64,000 nucleotides of DNA, taken from contig DJVJ01000041.1 in the NCBI GenBank assembly GCA_002441135.1, forward strand, positions 1 to 64,000. The letters run 5' to 3'. A model generated the notes under the pieces. That model did no database searches. It saw nothing but the letters and a program-made list of their open reading frames with translations, and was not told where the DNA came from. Positions within the stretch are counted from its first letter, which is position 1. Each line of letters opens with the position of its first letter. Positions 43,425 through 53,056 of this stretch are shown piece after piece. The stretch is from Caryophanales bacterium UBA6259 (lineage in GTDB: Bacteria; Bacillota; Bacilli; Tepidibacillales; Tepidibacillaceae). The translations under genes were made by a program, and so were the position numbers.

Positions 43425-44513
43425 TTATTTATTCTTTCTAAAATAGGAAAGAATCAAGAATAAAATAGGGATTACAACACCCATGAAAAGAGAATAGGGT
43501 GTCCAAGTAGTTGCTGCAACTTCAATTAATTCAACAATACCTCTATTTAAAATAAAATGAAGCGATGCTGTGATTATAATTAGAGGTATAATTAGCGGGC
43601 GAACATCTGTTAATTCAAAAACTTGTCCAATTGCCATAATAGAACCATAGAAGCTGACTAACATCTTCGTTAAAACAGTTAGCATATAAGAAATACTAAT
43701 TATTGCTTCTAAGCGGGTCAAGAATTCACCAATGTTGATGATTCTTACCATATTAAATGGAGCGAAAAGAGACATTTCAACGGGTCTAACATTAAGTACA
43801 AGTATAGTAGCTATAATGGATACGATTAGAGTAAAGCTGCCTACAAGTACCCCACTAATAAATACTTTGGTAATATGCTTTTTTTTGTTTACAAAGGGAA
43901 GGATCATCATGAAAACTACTAACTCAGCAAAAGGAAATCCTGTTACTGGGTATGCTCCTCTAATGCTTGGCATAAAACCTTCTGATAAAATAGGTGTTAA
44001 TTTTTTAGGGTCCATATAAGGAATAGAGAAAATGATAGAAAACCAGAATCCAAAGGCGGCGATATAGGAAAAAAATGAATTTGATCTAGCGAGAACCTCT
44101 AAACCATAATGGATGACCATGTAAATTAATAGTGTAGATAATATAACGATGACAATTTTTGGTGTATTTCTTAAAGCAGTTATTCCTATATAGTTTGCTG
44201 CATCACTTATTAATAAAACGGATAAGTGTAAGAAAAACCAAGCATATAGAATGCCAATCACTTTTCCGATTTTTTTGCCTAATAAATGTTCGCTAATATC
44301 TATGATTGTCATATTGGGGAAACGTTTGGATAAGCGAATCAGTATATAAGAAAAGAGGATTCCAATCATGGTGGCAAGAATAAAGGAGATCCAGGCATCT
44401 TGTCTTGCAACAGTCACGATACTGCTAGGTAGAATCAAAATGGAACCACCGAGGATAAAGTTTGTAACTAAAAACCACAATTGATAACGACTAATTATTC
44501 CATTTTCAATCAC
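43425..44513 (-). CDS. Germinant receptor B subunit (second copy)
   Basis: 362 residues, about ten transmembrane helices, of the amino-acid permease-like GerAB/YndE family (FLVTNFILGGSILILPSSIV, PVTGFPFAELVVFMMILPFV). B subunits bind the germinant in the spore inner membrane. It is clearly homologous to the B subunit at 44544 (PSSIV, TWTPYS and FPFAELV blocks shared) and lies 30 bases downstream of it, so the operon encodes two B subunits. Confidence 0.9.
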   Translation of the reverse strand: MIENGIISRYQLWFLVTNFILGGSILILPSSIVTVARQDAWISFILATMIGILFSYILIRLSKRFPNMTIIDISEHLLGKKIGKVIGILYAWFFLHLSVLLISDAANYIGITALRNTPKIVIVILSTLLIYMVIHYGLEVLARSNSFFSYIAAFGFWFSIIFSIPYMDPKKLTPILSEGFMPSIRGAYPVTGFPFAELVVFMMILPFVNKKKHITKVFISGVLVGSFTLIVSIIATILVLNVRPVEMSLFAPFNMVRIINIGEFLTRLEAIISISYMLTVLTKMLVSFYGSIMAIGQVFELTDVRPLIIPLIIITASLHFILNRGIVELIEVAATTWTPYSLFMGVVIPILFLILSYFRKNK

Positions 44514-44543
44514 CCGTATTACCTCCCCGATATAATACTTTCC

Positions 44544-45629
44544 TTACGATTTGTCATTTTTGATAAAAGAAATTCCCAATAATAATAATGGGATAAGAAC
44601 CCCAATTAAAAACGAATAGGGTGTCCAAGTGGTAGACGCAAATGAAATTACTTCTGCTATATCTTCTTCTAGTAGGAAGGAGAATGAAACAGTAATTATG
44701 ACTAATGGAATAATAATTGATCGATAATCCATTAATTGAAAAACCTGAGCGATTGCTAGTGTTCCAGCATAAAAACTAATCGTCAATTTTGTCCCAATAC
44801 TTATAATAAAAGACATGGATATAAGTATTTCTAATCGGCTTAAGAAATCGCCGATACTAATTAAACGAGCCACATTAAAGGGAGCAAAGAGACTAATTTC
44901 AGTGGGATAGATATTTAGGACCATTATTGTAATTAAAACGATAAAAAATAATGTTATGCCAGCAAATAATTGACTTCCAACAAATATTTTTGTGATGTTT
45001 TTTTGCTTATTCACAAAAGGGATAATCATCGTAAAAATAACCAGCTCAGCAAATGGAAAACCTAACGCTGGATAAGTTCCGCGTAGAATGGGTTTAATTC
45101 CATTTGCCAATATAGGGCTAATTTTATCTGGTTCGATAATTGGAAGCATGAGGATGATGGTTAGCCAAATCCCGATTAATGAAATAGGCAATATTATATC
45201 ATTGACTCTGCTAATAACTTCAATACCGGATAGAGAAGTATAAAGAATAATAATACCAAATGCGAGACTAAATACAGCCATTGGGGTATTTGGCATAAAA
45301 TTAATTTTTACAAATTCTACTCCATTTCTTAATACCAGAGCAGCTAAGTGGATAAAAAACCAAGAATAAAACAACCCTATTAATCGGCCAAACCATTTTC
45401 CTAACAAAAATTCTAAAATTTCCATAAAGTTTTTGTTAGGAAATCGTTTTATTAAAGAAACAATAATAAAAGCAAAAACAGCGCCAATTAAAGAACTTAG
45501 GATTGCTGAAATCCATCCATCTTGTTTCGAATGGTTTACAATAGAGGAAGGCAAGAAGATTAATGCACTTCCAATGGTAAAATTAATAACTAAAAACGCT
45601 AATTGGATTGAGCTAATTTTTTCTTTCAT
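44544..45629 (-). CDS. Germinant receptor B subunit (first copy)
   Basis: 361 residues, ten predicted transmembrane segments, GerAB family (FLVINFTIGSALIFLPSSIV, PALGFPFAELVIFTMIIPFV). It follows the small membrane protein gene by 26 bases. In known receptors the B subunit forms the ligand pocket and, with A and C, a complex in the spore membrane that releases ions on germinant binding. Confidence 0.9.
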   Translation of the reverse strand: MKEKISSIQLAFLVINFTIGSALIFLPSSIVNHSKQDGWISAILSSLIGAVFAFIIVSLIKRFPNKNFMEILEFLLGKWFGRLIGLFYSWFFIHLAALVLRNGVEFVKINFMPNTPMAVFSLAFGIIILYTSLSGIEVISRVNDIILPISLIGIWLTIILMLPIIEPDKISPILANGIKPILRGTYPALGFPFAELVIFTMIIPFVNKQKNITKIFVGSQLFAGITLFFIVLITIMVLNIYPTEISLFAPFNVARLISIGDFLSRLEILISMSFIISIGTKLTISFYAGTLAIAQVFQLMDYRSIIIPLVIITVSFSFLLEEDIAEVISFASTTWTPYSFLIGVLIPLLLLGISFIKNDKS

Positions 45630-45655
45630 TTCTTCAGCTCACTCTCTACAGAGAA

Positions 45656-45886
45656 TTAACTCATTAATTGGTATAGCCAAGTATTAATTGGACTAAATAT
45701 CATTCTTAATCCATTGGTGGGATTAGGAATATAGATATTTAATAATTGACCTATTGAAAGATAGGAAGCAATCGCCATTAAGCCTAGAAAAACATATAAA
45801 TCTTTTTTCTTTTTCTGTTGTCGAAGTTTTTTAATTTGCAGATAAGAGACAACCAAAATAAGTAAACCTACACTTATCACAGCCAT
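45656..45886 (-). CDS. Small two-helix membrane protein (possible receptor D subunit)
   Basis: 76 residues with two hydrophobic segments (VISVGLLILVVSYLQI and DLYVFLGLMAIASYLSIGQL) separated by a Lys-rich loop (KKLRQQKKKKD). It overlaps the C-subunit start by one base and precedes the B genes. Known D subunits (GerKD, GerVD type) are small two-helix proteins encoded in ger operons that modulate the receptor. The identity is inferred from size, topology and place. Confidence 0.6.
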   Translation of the reverse strand: MAVISVGLLILVVSYLQIKKLRQQKKKKDLYVFLGLMAIASYLSIGQLLNIYIPNPTNGLRMIFSPINTWLYQLMS

Positions 45887-47112
45887 TATTTTTTCTTCAT
45901 CTCCAACTGAAAAGATTTATTTTTCATCCCGATATCATTTATTTTAGTATTGACGTTAACGTGAACCTCTAAATCAACAAATTCTTTTTCCCAGTTATCT
46001 TTTAGTGTTTTCCAATCTTTTGGATGCTGTCGTTCAATGACTTCTCCAAAACGGAAGGCATCTACTTTAAACTCCTTTTGTATTTTACCAAGAACGTCCT
46101 CTACTTCCTTTTTAACAGTCCGATTGGTTGCCTTTTCTAGATCAGCAAGCGTTGATACTTTGGTTAAATCAATTGGGCCATTTGCTTCTCCAACATTTGC
46201 TTGGATTTCGATTTCTAGATCTATCCTAGGCTTTCCATATTTTATACTCGCTTTTCTTTTTGTTTTAGAAGAAATTAAATCAATAGATTGCTTATTAGCT
46301 TTATAAGGGACAACAATAACCGTTTTCTCAATATGATCAGTAATAAAGTTTAAGGCTCTTGCATCCTTAATTTCTAAATATCCTACGATTTTATCATTAT
46401 TAAAAATCGCAAAACCACCTGCTTTGATTACAGAGGCTTGGGAGGAATCCTGGGTTTCTGATAATTGACTTTTACTGATATAGGGCGACAAAGCAATATA
46501 GGGAAGAACAACCTCTGCAGAAGGACTTGTCAGGGTATTAATGATTTCTCTAAGTTCAACAGGTCTACTACAGGATTCAGTTTCATAGGTATTATCTAAA
46601 TGTTTTAATATGGATAAGGCATTATTAGATTCTAAGATGGATTGATTAGAAAGAACATGATCTACTTTTTGCCCTTTTGTGATTGCTACAGGAATATCTT
46701 CTCTTATTTCCGGGTCACGATACATCATGTCTAAAAGGTCTTTAATCCCACTTTTTTCTGCCAGTTCGGAATTGATCAGGATTACCTGTAAATGGCCAAA
46801 GTATAATTTCCTTGAAACTTCTCTTGAGGATTTTCGAATTGCAGCATAAATTGTTTTTCCTGAGGTATGTAAGGTCATAAATGGTGTCATCGTACTACTT
46901 ACCCCTTGTGTACCAGAGGCAGCAGATGGATTTACAATTTGGTAAACAACCGTAATTTCACTCTCTGTAGGACCAGGATCCACTCCTAAACCAGTGACAA
47001 TGGATAATTCATTTAATTCGGTTCGATCCCAGCATCCTGGAAGAAATATAAGGCTGGTTAAGCTGCTAATTATCATCAATAACTTCAGGAACTTTACTTT
47101 CATGTTTTTCAC
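45886..47112 (-). CDS. Germinant receptor C subunit, lipoprotein
   Basis: 408 residues. Lipoprotein signal peptide with lipobox LPGC followed by WDRTELNELSIVTGLGVD, the classic start of GerAC-family proteins. The three-domain mature part includes REISRKLYFGHLQ-like (REVSRKLYFGHLQVILINSE) and the C-terminal FGEVIERQHPKDWKTLKDNW. It sits on the outer face of the spore inner membrane. It lies six bases after the A-subunit gene. Confidence 0.93.
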   Translation of the reverse strand: MKNMKVKFLKLLMIISSLTSLIFLPGCWDRTELNELSIVTGLGVDPGPTESEITVVYQIVNPSAASGTQGVSSTMTPFMTLHTSGKTIYAAIRKSSREVSRKLYFGHLQVILINSELAEKSGIKDLLDMMYRDPEIREDIPVAITKGQKVDHVLSNQSILESNNALSILKHLDNTYETESCSRPVELREIINTLTSPSAEVVLPYIALSPYISKSQLSETQDSSQASVIKAGGFAIFNNDKIVGYLEIKDARALNFITDHIEKTVIVVPYKANKQSIDLISSKTKRKASIKYGKPRIDLEIEIQANVGEANGPIDLTKVSTLADLEKATNRTVKKEVEDVLGKIQKEFKVDAFRFGEVIERQHPKDWKTLKDNWEKEFVDLEVHVNVNTKINDIGMKNKSFQLEMKKK

Positions 47113-47118
47113 CTTTAC

Positions 47119-48687
47119 TTATTCATTCTTTTTTGGTGGATGAGGAGAAGTCGACTCTTCTCGTACTTGATCTTTTTGACTAAATAAATAAGGTCTTCTT
47201 TTCATCCAAAACCAGGGAACACGTACAAAAATATCTTTTTGATCACTTAAATTCATTGGTGCTATTCCTGCTAAGTAAGGAATACCAAACGATCGCAGAC
47301 TGGACAAGTGAATGACAAATAAAATTAGGCCAAATAGCATACCAAAAAGTCCAAGTGTTCCTGCTAAAACAAGCAATATAAAACGAATGATTCTTGAGGC
47401 AATGGCCATATCATATCCTGGTGTTGTAAAATTGGATATGGCTGTCATAGCAACAATAATAACCATCGCAGCCGAGACGATTCCCGCATCTACTGCAGCA
47501 GTACCTAATACTAATGCCCCAACGATCGAAACAGCTTGTCCGATGGATTTAGGCATTCGTAGTCCTGCTTCTCGTAATATTTCAAAGGTTATTTCCATTA
47601 GAAAGGCTTCAATGATGGCTGGAAATGGAATTCCTTCTCGTTGAGCCGCAAGTCGAACTAATAATGTTGTTGGTATAAGCTCCCTATGATAGGTAGTGAC
47701 CGCAACATAAAAGGATGGGAGAGTTGTTGCAATAAAAAATGTAGCAATGCGTAAAATTCGTAAAAAAGATCCAATTGGAAAACGTAAATAATAATCATCA
47801 CCTGCTTGGAAATACATTGCAATGCTAACAGGTACAATCAAAACAAATGGTGTACCATCGACAAAGATAGCCACTTTTCCTTGTAAAAGCTCTGAAGCCA
47901 CCTTATCCGGACGCTCTGTATTGTAAACAGTTGGGAATAAGGAAAAAGTTGAATCTTGAATAAGCTCTTCAATATAACCACTTTCTAAAATACTATCAAT
48001 TTCAATCCTATTCAATCGACGTTTAACCTCTTCCACAATCTTTGGATTGACTATTCCTTTAATGTACATTATTCCTACTGCGGTTTCTGTTAAGGTTCCT
48101 ATATATTTTTGTTCATAACGCAGTTTAGTGCTTGGTATTTTGCGCCGCACCAGTGCTGTATTGGTGCGTATATTTTCATTAAAGCCTTCCCTTGGACCTC
48201 TAATCGTCATCTCATTTTCTGGTTCTGCAATCGCTCTAGACTCCCAGCCTTTTGTGCCCACGATTAAAGTAGTACTCTCTTCAGCAATGATTATGGCAAC
48301 AGAGCCTCGTAATATCTCATTATAAACCTCTGTCTTACTATGGACTTCTTTTACATCGCCAAAGATAAGTAAGTGATCCTGGATATATTTATTGATGGAT
48401 ACTGTAATATTTTTCTGAGGAAAATCCTTTAGTAATACCTTAAAAAAATCAGAAATCTCCTTATTATTTGCTAATCCATCGGTATAAACAAGTGCAGCTG
48501 AAATTTGTTTATCACTACCTAGTTCAAATCTGCGAATAACAATATCTGCACTATTACCAAATTCTTTGTTTAATTCATGCAGATATTGATTAATATCGGT
48601 TGGTAAGTTATAAAGGTGTTCGTTTTTATTTTCAAAAGGTACTTTTTCATTGGTACCCATCATTTTCTTTTTTTTCCAAAATTTCAT
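47119..48687 (-). CDS. Germinant receptor A subunit
   Basis: 522 residues, the first gene of the ger operon. A hydrophilic N-terminal domain of about 270 residues (RGPREGFNENIRTNTALVRR is the GerAA signature) precedes five or six transmembrane helices (PTTLLVRLAAQREGIPFPAI, IVGALVLGTAAVDAGIVS). A subunits oligomerise into the ion channel core of the receptor. A sigma-G-like promoter is found upstream. Confidence 0.93.
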   Translation of the reverse strand: MKFWKKKKMMGTNEKVPFENKNEHLYNLPTDINQYLHELNKEFGNSADIVIRRFELGSDKQISAALVYTDGLANNKEISDFFKVLLKDFPQKNITVSINKYIQDHLLIFGDVKEVHSKTEVYNEILRGSVAIIIAEESTTLIVGTKGWESRAIAEPENEMTIRGPREGFNENIRTNTALVRRKIPSTKLRYEQKYIGTLTETAVGIMYIKGIVNPKIVEEVKRRLNRIEIDSILESGYIEELIQDSTFSLFPTVYNTERPDKVASELLQGKVAIFVDGTPFVLIVPVSIAMYFQAGDDYYLRFPIGSFLRILRIATFFIATTLPSFYVAVTTYHRELIPTTLLVRLAAQREGIPFPAIIEAFLMEITFEILREAGLRMPKSIGQAVSIVGALVLGTAAVDAGIVSAAMVIIVAMTAISNFTTPGYDMAIASRIIRFILLVLAGTLGLFGMLFGLILFVIHLSSLRSFGIPYLAGIAPMNLSDQKDIFVRVPWFWMKRRPYLFSQKDQVREESTSPHPPKKNE

Positions 48688-48715
48688 ATGATCACATCTC
48701 CATTAATGATGGATT

Positions 48716-48746
48716 TAGTCTGACCACATACATGGTAATTTATGCA
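48716..48746 (-). promoter_or_regulatory. Candidate sigma-G promoter of the ger operon
   Basis: Read on the minus strand: TGCATA (48746-48741), an 18-base spacer, CAGACTA (48722-48716). The forespore sigma-G consensus is close to TGAATA and CATACTA; each box differs at one base. Distance to the A-subunit start is about 29 bases, and germinant receptors are normally sigma-G dependent. Confidence 0.45.
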
Positions 48747-48964
48747 TAACCAGAAAATGGACAAGGACTGCTAAACCTTTGATATAGAAGTAAATTCTAA
48801 GGTTTACAAAAAAAATGTATTCTGAAATTTTAGCTAATGAATTATCTATACCAAAATTTGCATTCTCAATCCAATGAATAGCTATGTTATCATGCAAGTA
48901 CACCAGCGTACAGTTTCATTTTTATGATGGAAAACATGAAATTTGTAATTTAGGAGGTTATTTT

Positions 48965-49861
48965 ATGAGAACAATGGCTAAAAAACTTATGGTTTGGTCT
49001 ATTTCTTTAGTAGTTGCTCTTGGATTTACACTGATATCATTTCCAAGTCAAAAGGCTGAAGCAGCAGAGGTATCTACGACAACTATTCGTAATGAAACGT
49101 TAGCACTTGTAGGAAAGCCATATAAAGATGGGGGTTATTTACCTAGCACAGGCTTTGATAACCCTGGGTTAATATATTATGTTTACAAATCAAATGGAAT
49201 TAATGCACCGAAAACTATCAAGGAGCAAGCGATTGTTGGAAGTCGTGTAGCAGCATATGATTGGAAATATGGGGATGTACTTTTCTTTTCCTATGATGGA
49301 TCTAATCCACACTTTGCAGGAATTTATGTAGGAAGTGGAAAGTTTGTCTCTGTACCGCAAAACGGCGGCGAAGTGAAAGTTTATTCTTTGAGTAGTGATT
49401 ATTTTAAAACGAAATATTTAGGTGCAAAACGTTACCTAGGAAGCTCTAGTTCAACAAGTTCTTCTAGCACAACTAGTTCTTCTATCGCCGATAAAATTGT
49501 TAGTTTAGGCGACAATTATTTGGGGACACCTTATGTGTACGGGGCGAAATCTTATCAAACAAATACCTTTGATTGCTCCTCTTATACTCAATATGTTTAC
49601 TATAAAAATGGAGTAAAGCTACCAAGAACCTCAATTGACCAGTCAAAGGTTGGTACTTATGTACCTTATGGACAGTGGCAAAAAGGAGACCTTCTGTTTT
49701 ATAGCACATCCTATTCCAATGGTAAAATTGCTCATGTAGCAATTTATGCAGGGGATGGAAAAATCCTACACACCTATGGTTCTCCTGGTGTAACCTTTAC
49801 AAGTGTAAGTAATAGCTGGTGGAAAGCCCATTATAAAACTGCACGCCGTGTAATTAATTAA
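48965..49861 (+). CDS. Secreted tandem NlpC/P60 hydrolase, first domain inactive
   Basis: Start at ATG 48965 behind TAGGAGG; 298 residues. A signal peptide (MVWSISLVVALGFTLISF, cleavage near AEA-AEV) is followed by two NlpC/P60 domains joined by a Ser/Thr linker (160-173). In domain two (174-298) the catalytic Cys204 (TFDCSSYTQYVY) and His257 (IAHVAIYAGDG) are present. In domain one (38-158) the Cys position is Asn66 (TGFDNPGLIYYVY), while the His (NPHFAGIYVG) remains, so it cannot cleave. It probably cuts peptidoglycan peptides, with domain one serving binding. Confidence 0.9.
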   Translation: MRTMAKKLMVWSISLVVALGFTLISFPSQKAEAAEVSTTTIRNETLALVGKPYKDGGYLPSTGFDNPGLIYYVYKSNGINAPKTIKEQAIVGSRVAAYDWKYGDVLFFSYDGSNPHFAGIYVGSGKFVSVPQNGGEVKVYSLSSDYFKTKYLGAKRYLGSSSSTSSSSTTSSSIADKIVSLGDNYLGTPYVYGAKSYQTNTFDCSSYTQYVYYKNGVKLPRTSIDQSKVGTYVPYGQWQKGDLLFYSTSYSNGKIAHVAIYAGDGKILHTYGSPGVTFTSVSNSWWKAHYKTARRVIN

Positions 49862-49865
49862 TAGA

Positions 49866-49893
49866 AAAAAGTGGTGGATTAATCCGCCACTTT
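49866..49893. terminator. Bidirectional terminator
   Basis: AAAGTGG-GGATTAATCC-CCACTTT hairpin flanked by A and T runs, between the NlpC/P60 gene and the converging acetyltransferase operon. Confidence 0.85.
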
Positions 49894-49898
49894 TTCTG

Positions 49899-50363
49899 TT
49901 ATTTGTTTTTCCATTCTTCGGCGTTCCAATTGCCTAGACCTAGTATGAGTGTTGGTTTGCCAGTAGGCCCTTTTGTTAAATCAAATGCATGCATTCCAAG
50001 CGAAAAACATAATTTCAGGCTGGGTATATTATCGTTAGCTACCTTTACATATAATCGATTGATTTCTTTTAAAGCATTAGTTACCAAATCATAAGCAATG
50101 CCACTTTGTCGATAATCAGGATGGACGGCAATGAGAGCTTGCTCTAAACCATAATTTGCAATAGCCAATACGCCAACAATTTTTTTGCCATCGAGATAAA
50201 CATGAATAAGATTACCGTTATAGGATAATTCATCAAATGGTGTTGTTTTTAGCCATCGTATCCCTTTCTGAGTAATATGTCCATCACCATATTGTTTAAT
50301 AAAACGAATTAAAGGAGTTCGTACTCGTTCAGACGTCTTTGAATTTACCTTCACATGCTTCAA
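49899..50363 (-). CDS. GNAT-family acetyltransferase
   Basis: 154 residues. The acetyl-CoA binding region is visible as ALIAVHPDYRQSGIAYDLVTNA (R-x-x-G-I-A, a variant of the canonical Q/R-x-x-G-x-G/A), followed by LYVKVANDNIPSLKLCFSLG. It overlaps the upstream ATP-grasp gene by four bases (ATGA), so it belongs to the spore ATP-grasp operon. Substrate unknown; modification of a product of the ATP-grasp enzymes is an inference from coupling. Confidence 0.8.
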   Translation of the reverse strand: MKHVKVNSKTSERVRTPLIRFIKQYGDGHITQKGIRWLKTTPFDELSYNGNLIHVYLDGKKIVGVLAIANYGLEQALIAVHPDYRQSGIAYDLVTNALKEINRLYVKVANDNIPSLKLCFSLGMHAFDLTKGPTGKPTLILGLGNWNAEEWKNK

Positions 50364-51664
50364 GAAATCACCTCTTTTGATGTCTTCATAAAGAGATATT
50401 GTGTGAATTGCATTAAACGAAGTAATGATCTTTTGCGTATAGCTGGTTCATCGAATTTCATTGGTTTAGAATTGGCTTCAAAGAACCATAATTTGTTTTT
50501 CTCGTCGAGTCCTAAATCCATAGAAAGCTCGCCTAGTGGATGATTGTGCTGTTTTTCAATTTGATTCGCTATTTTAATCACCAGCGTTTTAATCCTCATT
50601 TTCCATTCACCTTTTTTAGGGCCAAAAGCTTGCTTGAAGACAATGTCAAAAGATTGGATATTACCACCCTGTGGTACATGGGTAGTAATACTCCCTGTAC
50701 CAGCGACCCGAATGCCAATTCCTGTAACTCCCCAGACCCCAACAGAATTTTTTTGGGCCAATACTCGTATATCAAAAGGATTACCATTAAAACGTCTTAA
50801 TGCAATACCTTGTTGAATTATATATTCTTTGCCAGCTGTAAAGGAATTGACAGTGCTCCATAATTGGTTTTGGTGATTATACTCCTTAACATAGGCAATC
50901 CCTTTTGTTTGATAGGTGATTAAATAGCGATTATCAGCCTTTTTATCGACTCGAATAAAACCAATTCCTGCTTTACCATGGACCGGTTTTATATAAATAA
51001 TTGGATATTTCCCCAAAAAGTCTTCTAATGTATCTGGTCTAAGAGCCGTGGTTTCAGGAATAATTCCTTTTAATTCATTGGAATCTTTAATCCAGTTATT
51101 TAAGCTCAATTTGTCAAAATATTTGAGGTTAAATAATGGTACTCCAATTTCTTTTAAAGAGTTGATATGATTAATAACAATTGTTTTTTCTTCTTCTTGT
51201 CGATTTGCAATTCGATTATAGATCACATCAGGTAAGGGAAGTTGTTTAGCAACCCATTTTTTTGTTGATGGGTAATACAGATACCCAGTTACTGTATTTG
51301 ATTTAAGATTAAGTGACTCAATGGGAAACACAAAGGTAAAAACTCCTGATTTTCTCCCAGTATTTATGATATCAATAAAATTTTTTTTATTTCCTCTAAA
51401 TCCATTGGCTCCATTTGTTGTCATAATTCCAAGAGAAGGACCTAGTTTAAAGGAACCCTTCTCTTGAATTAATTGAACAGGTATAAAGGATCGATTACTA
51501 TAATTGTTTTTATTGATAATTTCTGCTTTGTATCCTGTATTGTAATACCCAAAGGATAATGACAGTATTTTTTGCTGATTTCCAATAGAGATAGACGGAG
51601 GTAGGATAATCTTCCATGTTGATTTAGAGACATCAATCCAAACTCGGTGTTGCAGATTCACCAC
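50360..51664 (-). CDS. YheC/YheD-family ATP-grasp protein, copy 4
   Basis: 434 residues. An N-terminal beta-rich domain (residues 1-110, up to GPSLGIMTTNGANG) is followed by an ATP-grasp ligase domain: YPIIYIKPVHGKAGIGFIRV (P-loop equivalent) and the metal-binding LSMDLGLDEKNKLWFFEANS with the E-x-N pair. The family is labelled endospore coat-associated in Bacillus; the reaction is unknown, but ATP-grasp enzymes usually join an amine to a carboxylate via acyl phosphate. The last residues of the ATP site, NSKPMK, differ from the NSKPGR of copies 2 and 3. Confidence 0.85.
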   Translation of the reverse strand: MVNLQHRVWIDVSKSTWKIILPPSISIGNQQKILSLSFGYYNTGYKAEIINKNNYSNRSFIPVQLIQEKGSFKLGPSLGIMTTNGANGFRGNKKNFIDIINTGRKSGVFTFVFPIESLNLKSNTVTGYLYYPSTKKWVAKQLPLPDVIYNRIANRQEEEKTIVINHINSLKEIGVPLFNLKYFDKLSLNNWIKDSNELKGIIPETTALRPDTLEDFLGKYPIIYIKPVHGKAGIGFIRVDKKADNRYLITYQTKGIAYVKEYNHQNQLWSTVNSFTAGKEYIIQQGIALRRFNGNPFDIRVLAQKNSVGVWGVTGIGIRVAGTGSITTHVPQGGNIQSFDIVFKQAFGPKKGEWKMRIKTLVIKIANQIEKQHNHPLGELSMDLGLDEKNKLWFFEANSKPMKFDEPAIRKRSLLRLMQFTQYLFMKTSKEVIS

Positions 51665-51679
51665 TATCCCTCCATAAGG

Positions 51680-53056
51680 TTATTTGTTGGCTAAATAAAT
51701 CGCATATTCTAGAATATAACGACTTGCTAGATTGCCAGCTTTTTTAATGCTTGGGTGTTTAAAAATGGAACGACCTGGCTTCGAATTGACCTCAAATAAC
51801 CAAATTCTTTGATGATCATCAATTCCTATATCTAGGCCAAGCTCACCTAGAGGTTTCCCTGACTTTTCTTCTACTGCTTTGGCAATCTGTATAGAAGCGT
51901 TTTTAATCTGATTAACGACTGCTCCTGCCTTTTCACCATAGGTTTGTTTCAAAAACTTGATGGAATCAAGTAGTGTTCCTCCAGTCCGTATATGGGTGGT
52001 TACACTTCCTGCGCCAGCTGCTTTAGCCCCAATAGCAATTAAGTTCCATTGATTTTCTCTGTTTTTATGAAGTTGAATACGAAAGTCGACAGGTCTTTCT
52101 TTGAACTTAATCAAATTGACACCCTGCTGAATTAAATAATTTCTAGGATTTTTTTGACTGAAAACCGTTTTATATACTGCTGAAAGCTGTGAGTATGTCA
52201 GTGATTTATTCTGAGTGCCAATGCGATATTGAAGGTTATAACCATTCTCCAACTTTCTAACTTTATAGATTCCAAGACCAAGACTACCACTAGCTGGCTT
52301 TAAATAAACAATTGGGTGTTTATCGGCCATTTGTTGTAACGTGTTTAAGGATGGATTGATATAGGTTTCTGGAAAGAAATTTTTAACATTGGCTTCCGAA
52401 TCTAGTAATTGATAAATATCCCATTTGTTAAAAAAGTCATAGTTAAATAATTTTCCACCCATTCTTTCGTGCTCTGATTTAATTCGTTCGATTTGAAAAT
52501 TGCGTTCAGCTTGCCGGTTAGGGACACGATTATAGATTACATCAGGAAAAGGCATCGTAAATTCTTTCCAAGTATCTCCATATAGCTGCGGATGATAAAA
52601 TATTCCTTGAATCTTCCTTGTATTCCAATTAATTCGATCAGGAGTAAAAACAAAATAATAAACTGGAAGACTTTCACCATGAATTAATAATCCTTTAAAA
52701 AAATCTCCAAAATGATTTTTTGTTTTTGCAGTGTAACCCCCAAATTTAGAACCTCTAAGGTCGGTGGTTAATATACCAATCACTGGCCCAAGGCGAATTC
52801 CACCATCTTCTTTTTTCAATATTAGTTTTGTTGTAAATGGAAGATTAATTTTATTCTTGATTGACGAAGAGATGACTAATTCGTTTTGAGTTGATTTTGA
52901 GCTCTTTACTTTTACCATGATTTTTTCAGTTAATCCAAAATATAAGGGTACGCTTTGATTCGGCTTTAGCTTTAGCTGCCCCAAGATATTGTTTGGGAAA
53001 AAGATCATATCTTGTTCCATATTTGCTATTTTAATATTGACCGACAATATCGTCAT
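51680..53056 (-). CDS. YheC/YheD-family ATP-grasp protein, copy 3
   Basis: 458 residues, with an N-terminal barrel domain (to GPVIGILTTDLRGSKFGGYT) and a full ATP-grasp domain (HPIVYLKPASGSLGLGIYKV; LGLDIGIDDHQRIWLFEVNS, then KPGRS). The C-terminal segment after NSKPGR (FKHPSIKKAG) is shared with copy 2. Its start overlaps the stop of the preceding gene by four bases, showing one transcript. Role in spore coat or cortex is inferred from the family name and from yheA/yheB next door. Confidence 0.85.
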   Translation of the reverse strand: MTILSVNIKIANMEQDMIFFPNNILGQLKLKPNQSVPLYFGLTEKIMVKVKSSKSTQNELVISSSIKNKINLPFTTKLILKKEDGGIRLGPVIGILTTDLRGSKFGGYTAKTKNHFGDFFKGLLIHGESLPVYYFVFTPDRINWNTRKIQGIFYHPQLYGDTWKEFTMPFPDVIYNRVPNRQAERNFQIERIKSEHERMGGKLFNYDFFNKWDIYQLLDSEANVKNFFPETYINPSLNTLQQMADKHPIVYLKPASGSLGLGIYKVRKLENGYNLQYRIGTQNKSLTYSQLSAVYKTVFSQKNPRNYLIQQGVNLIKFKERPVDFRIQLHKNRENQWNLIAIGAKAAGAGSVTTHIRTGGTLLDSIKFLKQTYGEKAGAVVNQIKNASIQIAKAVEEKSGKPLGELGLDIGIDDHQRIWLFEVNSKPGRSIFKHPSIKKAGNLASRYILEYAIYLANK

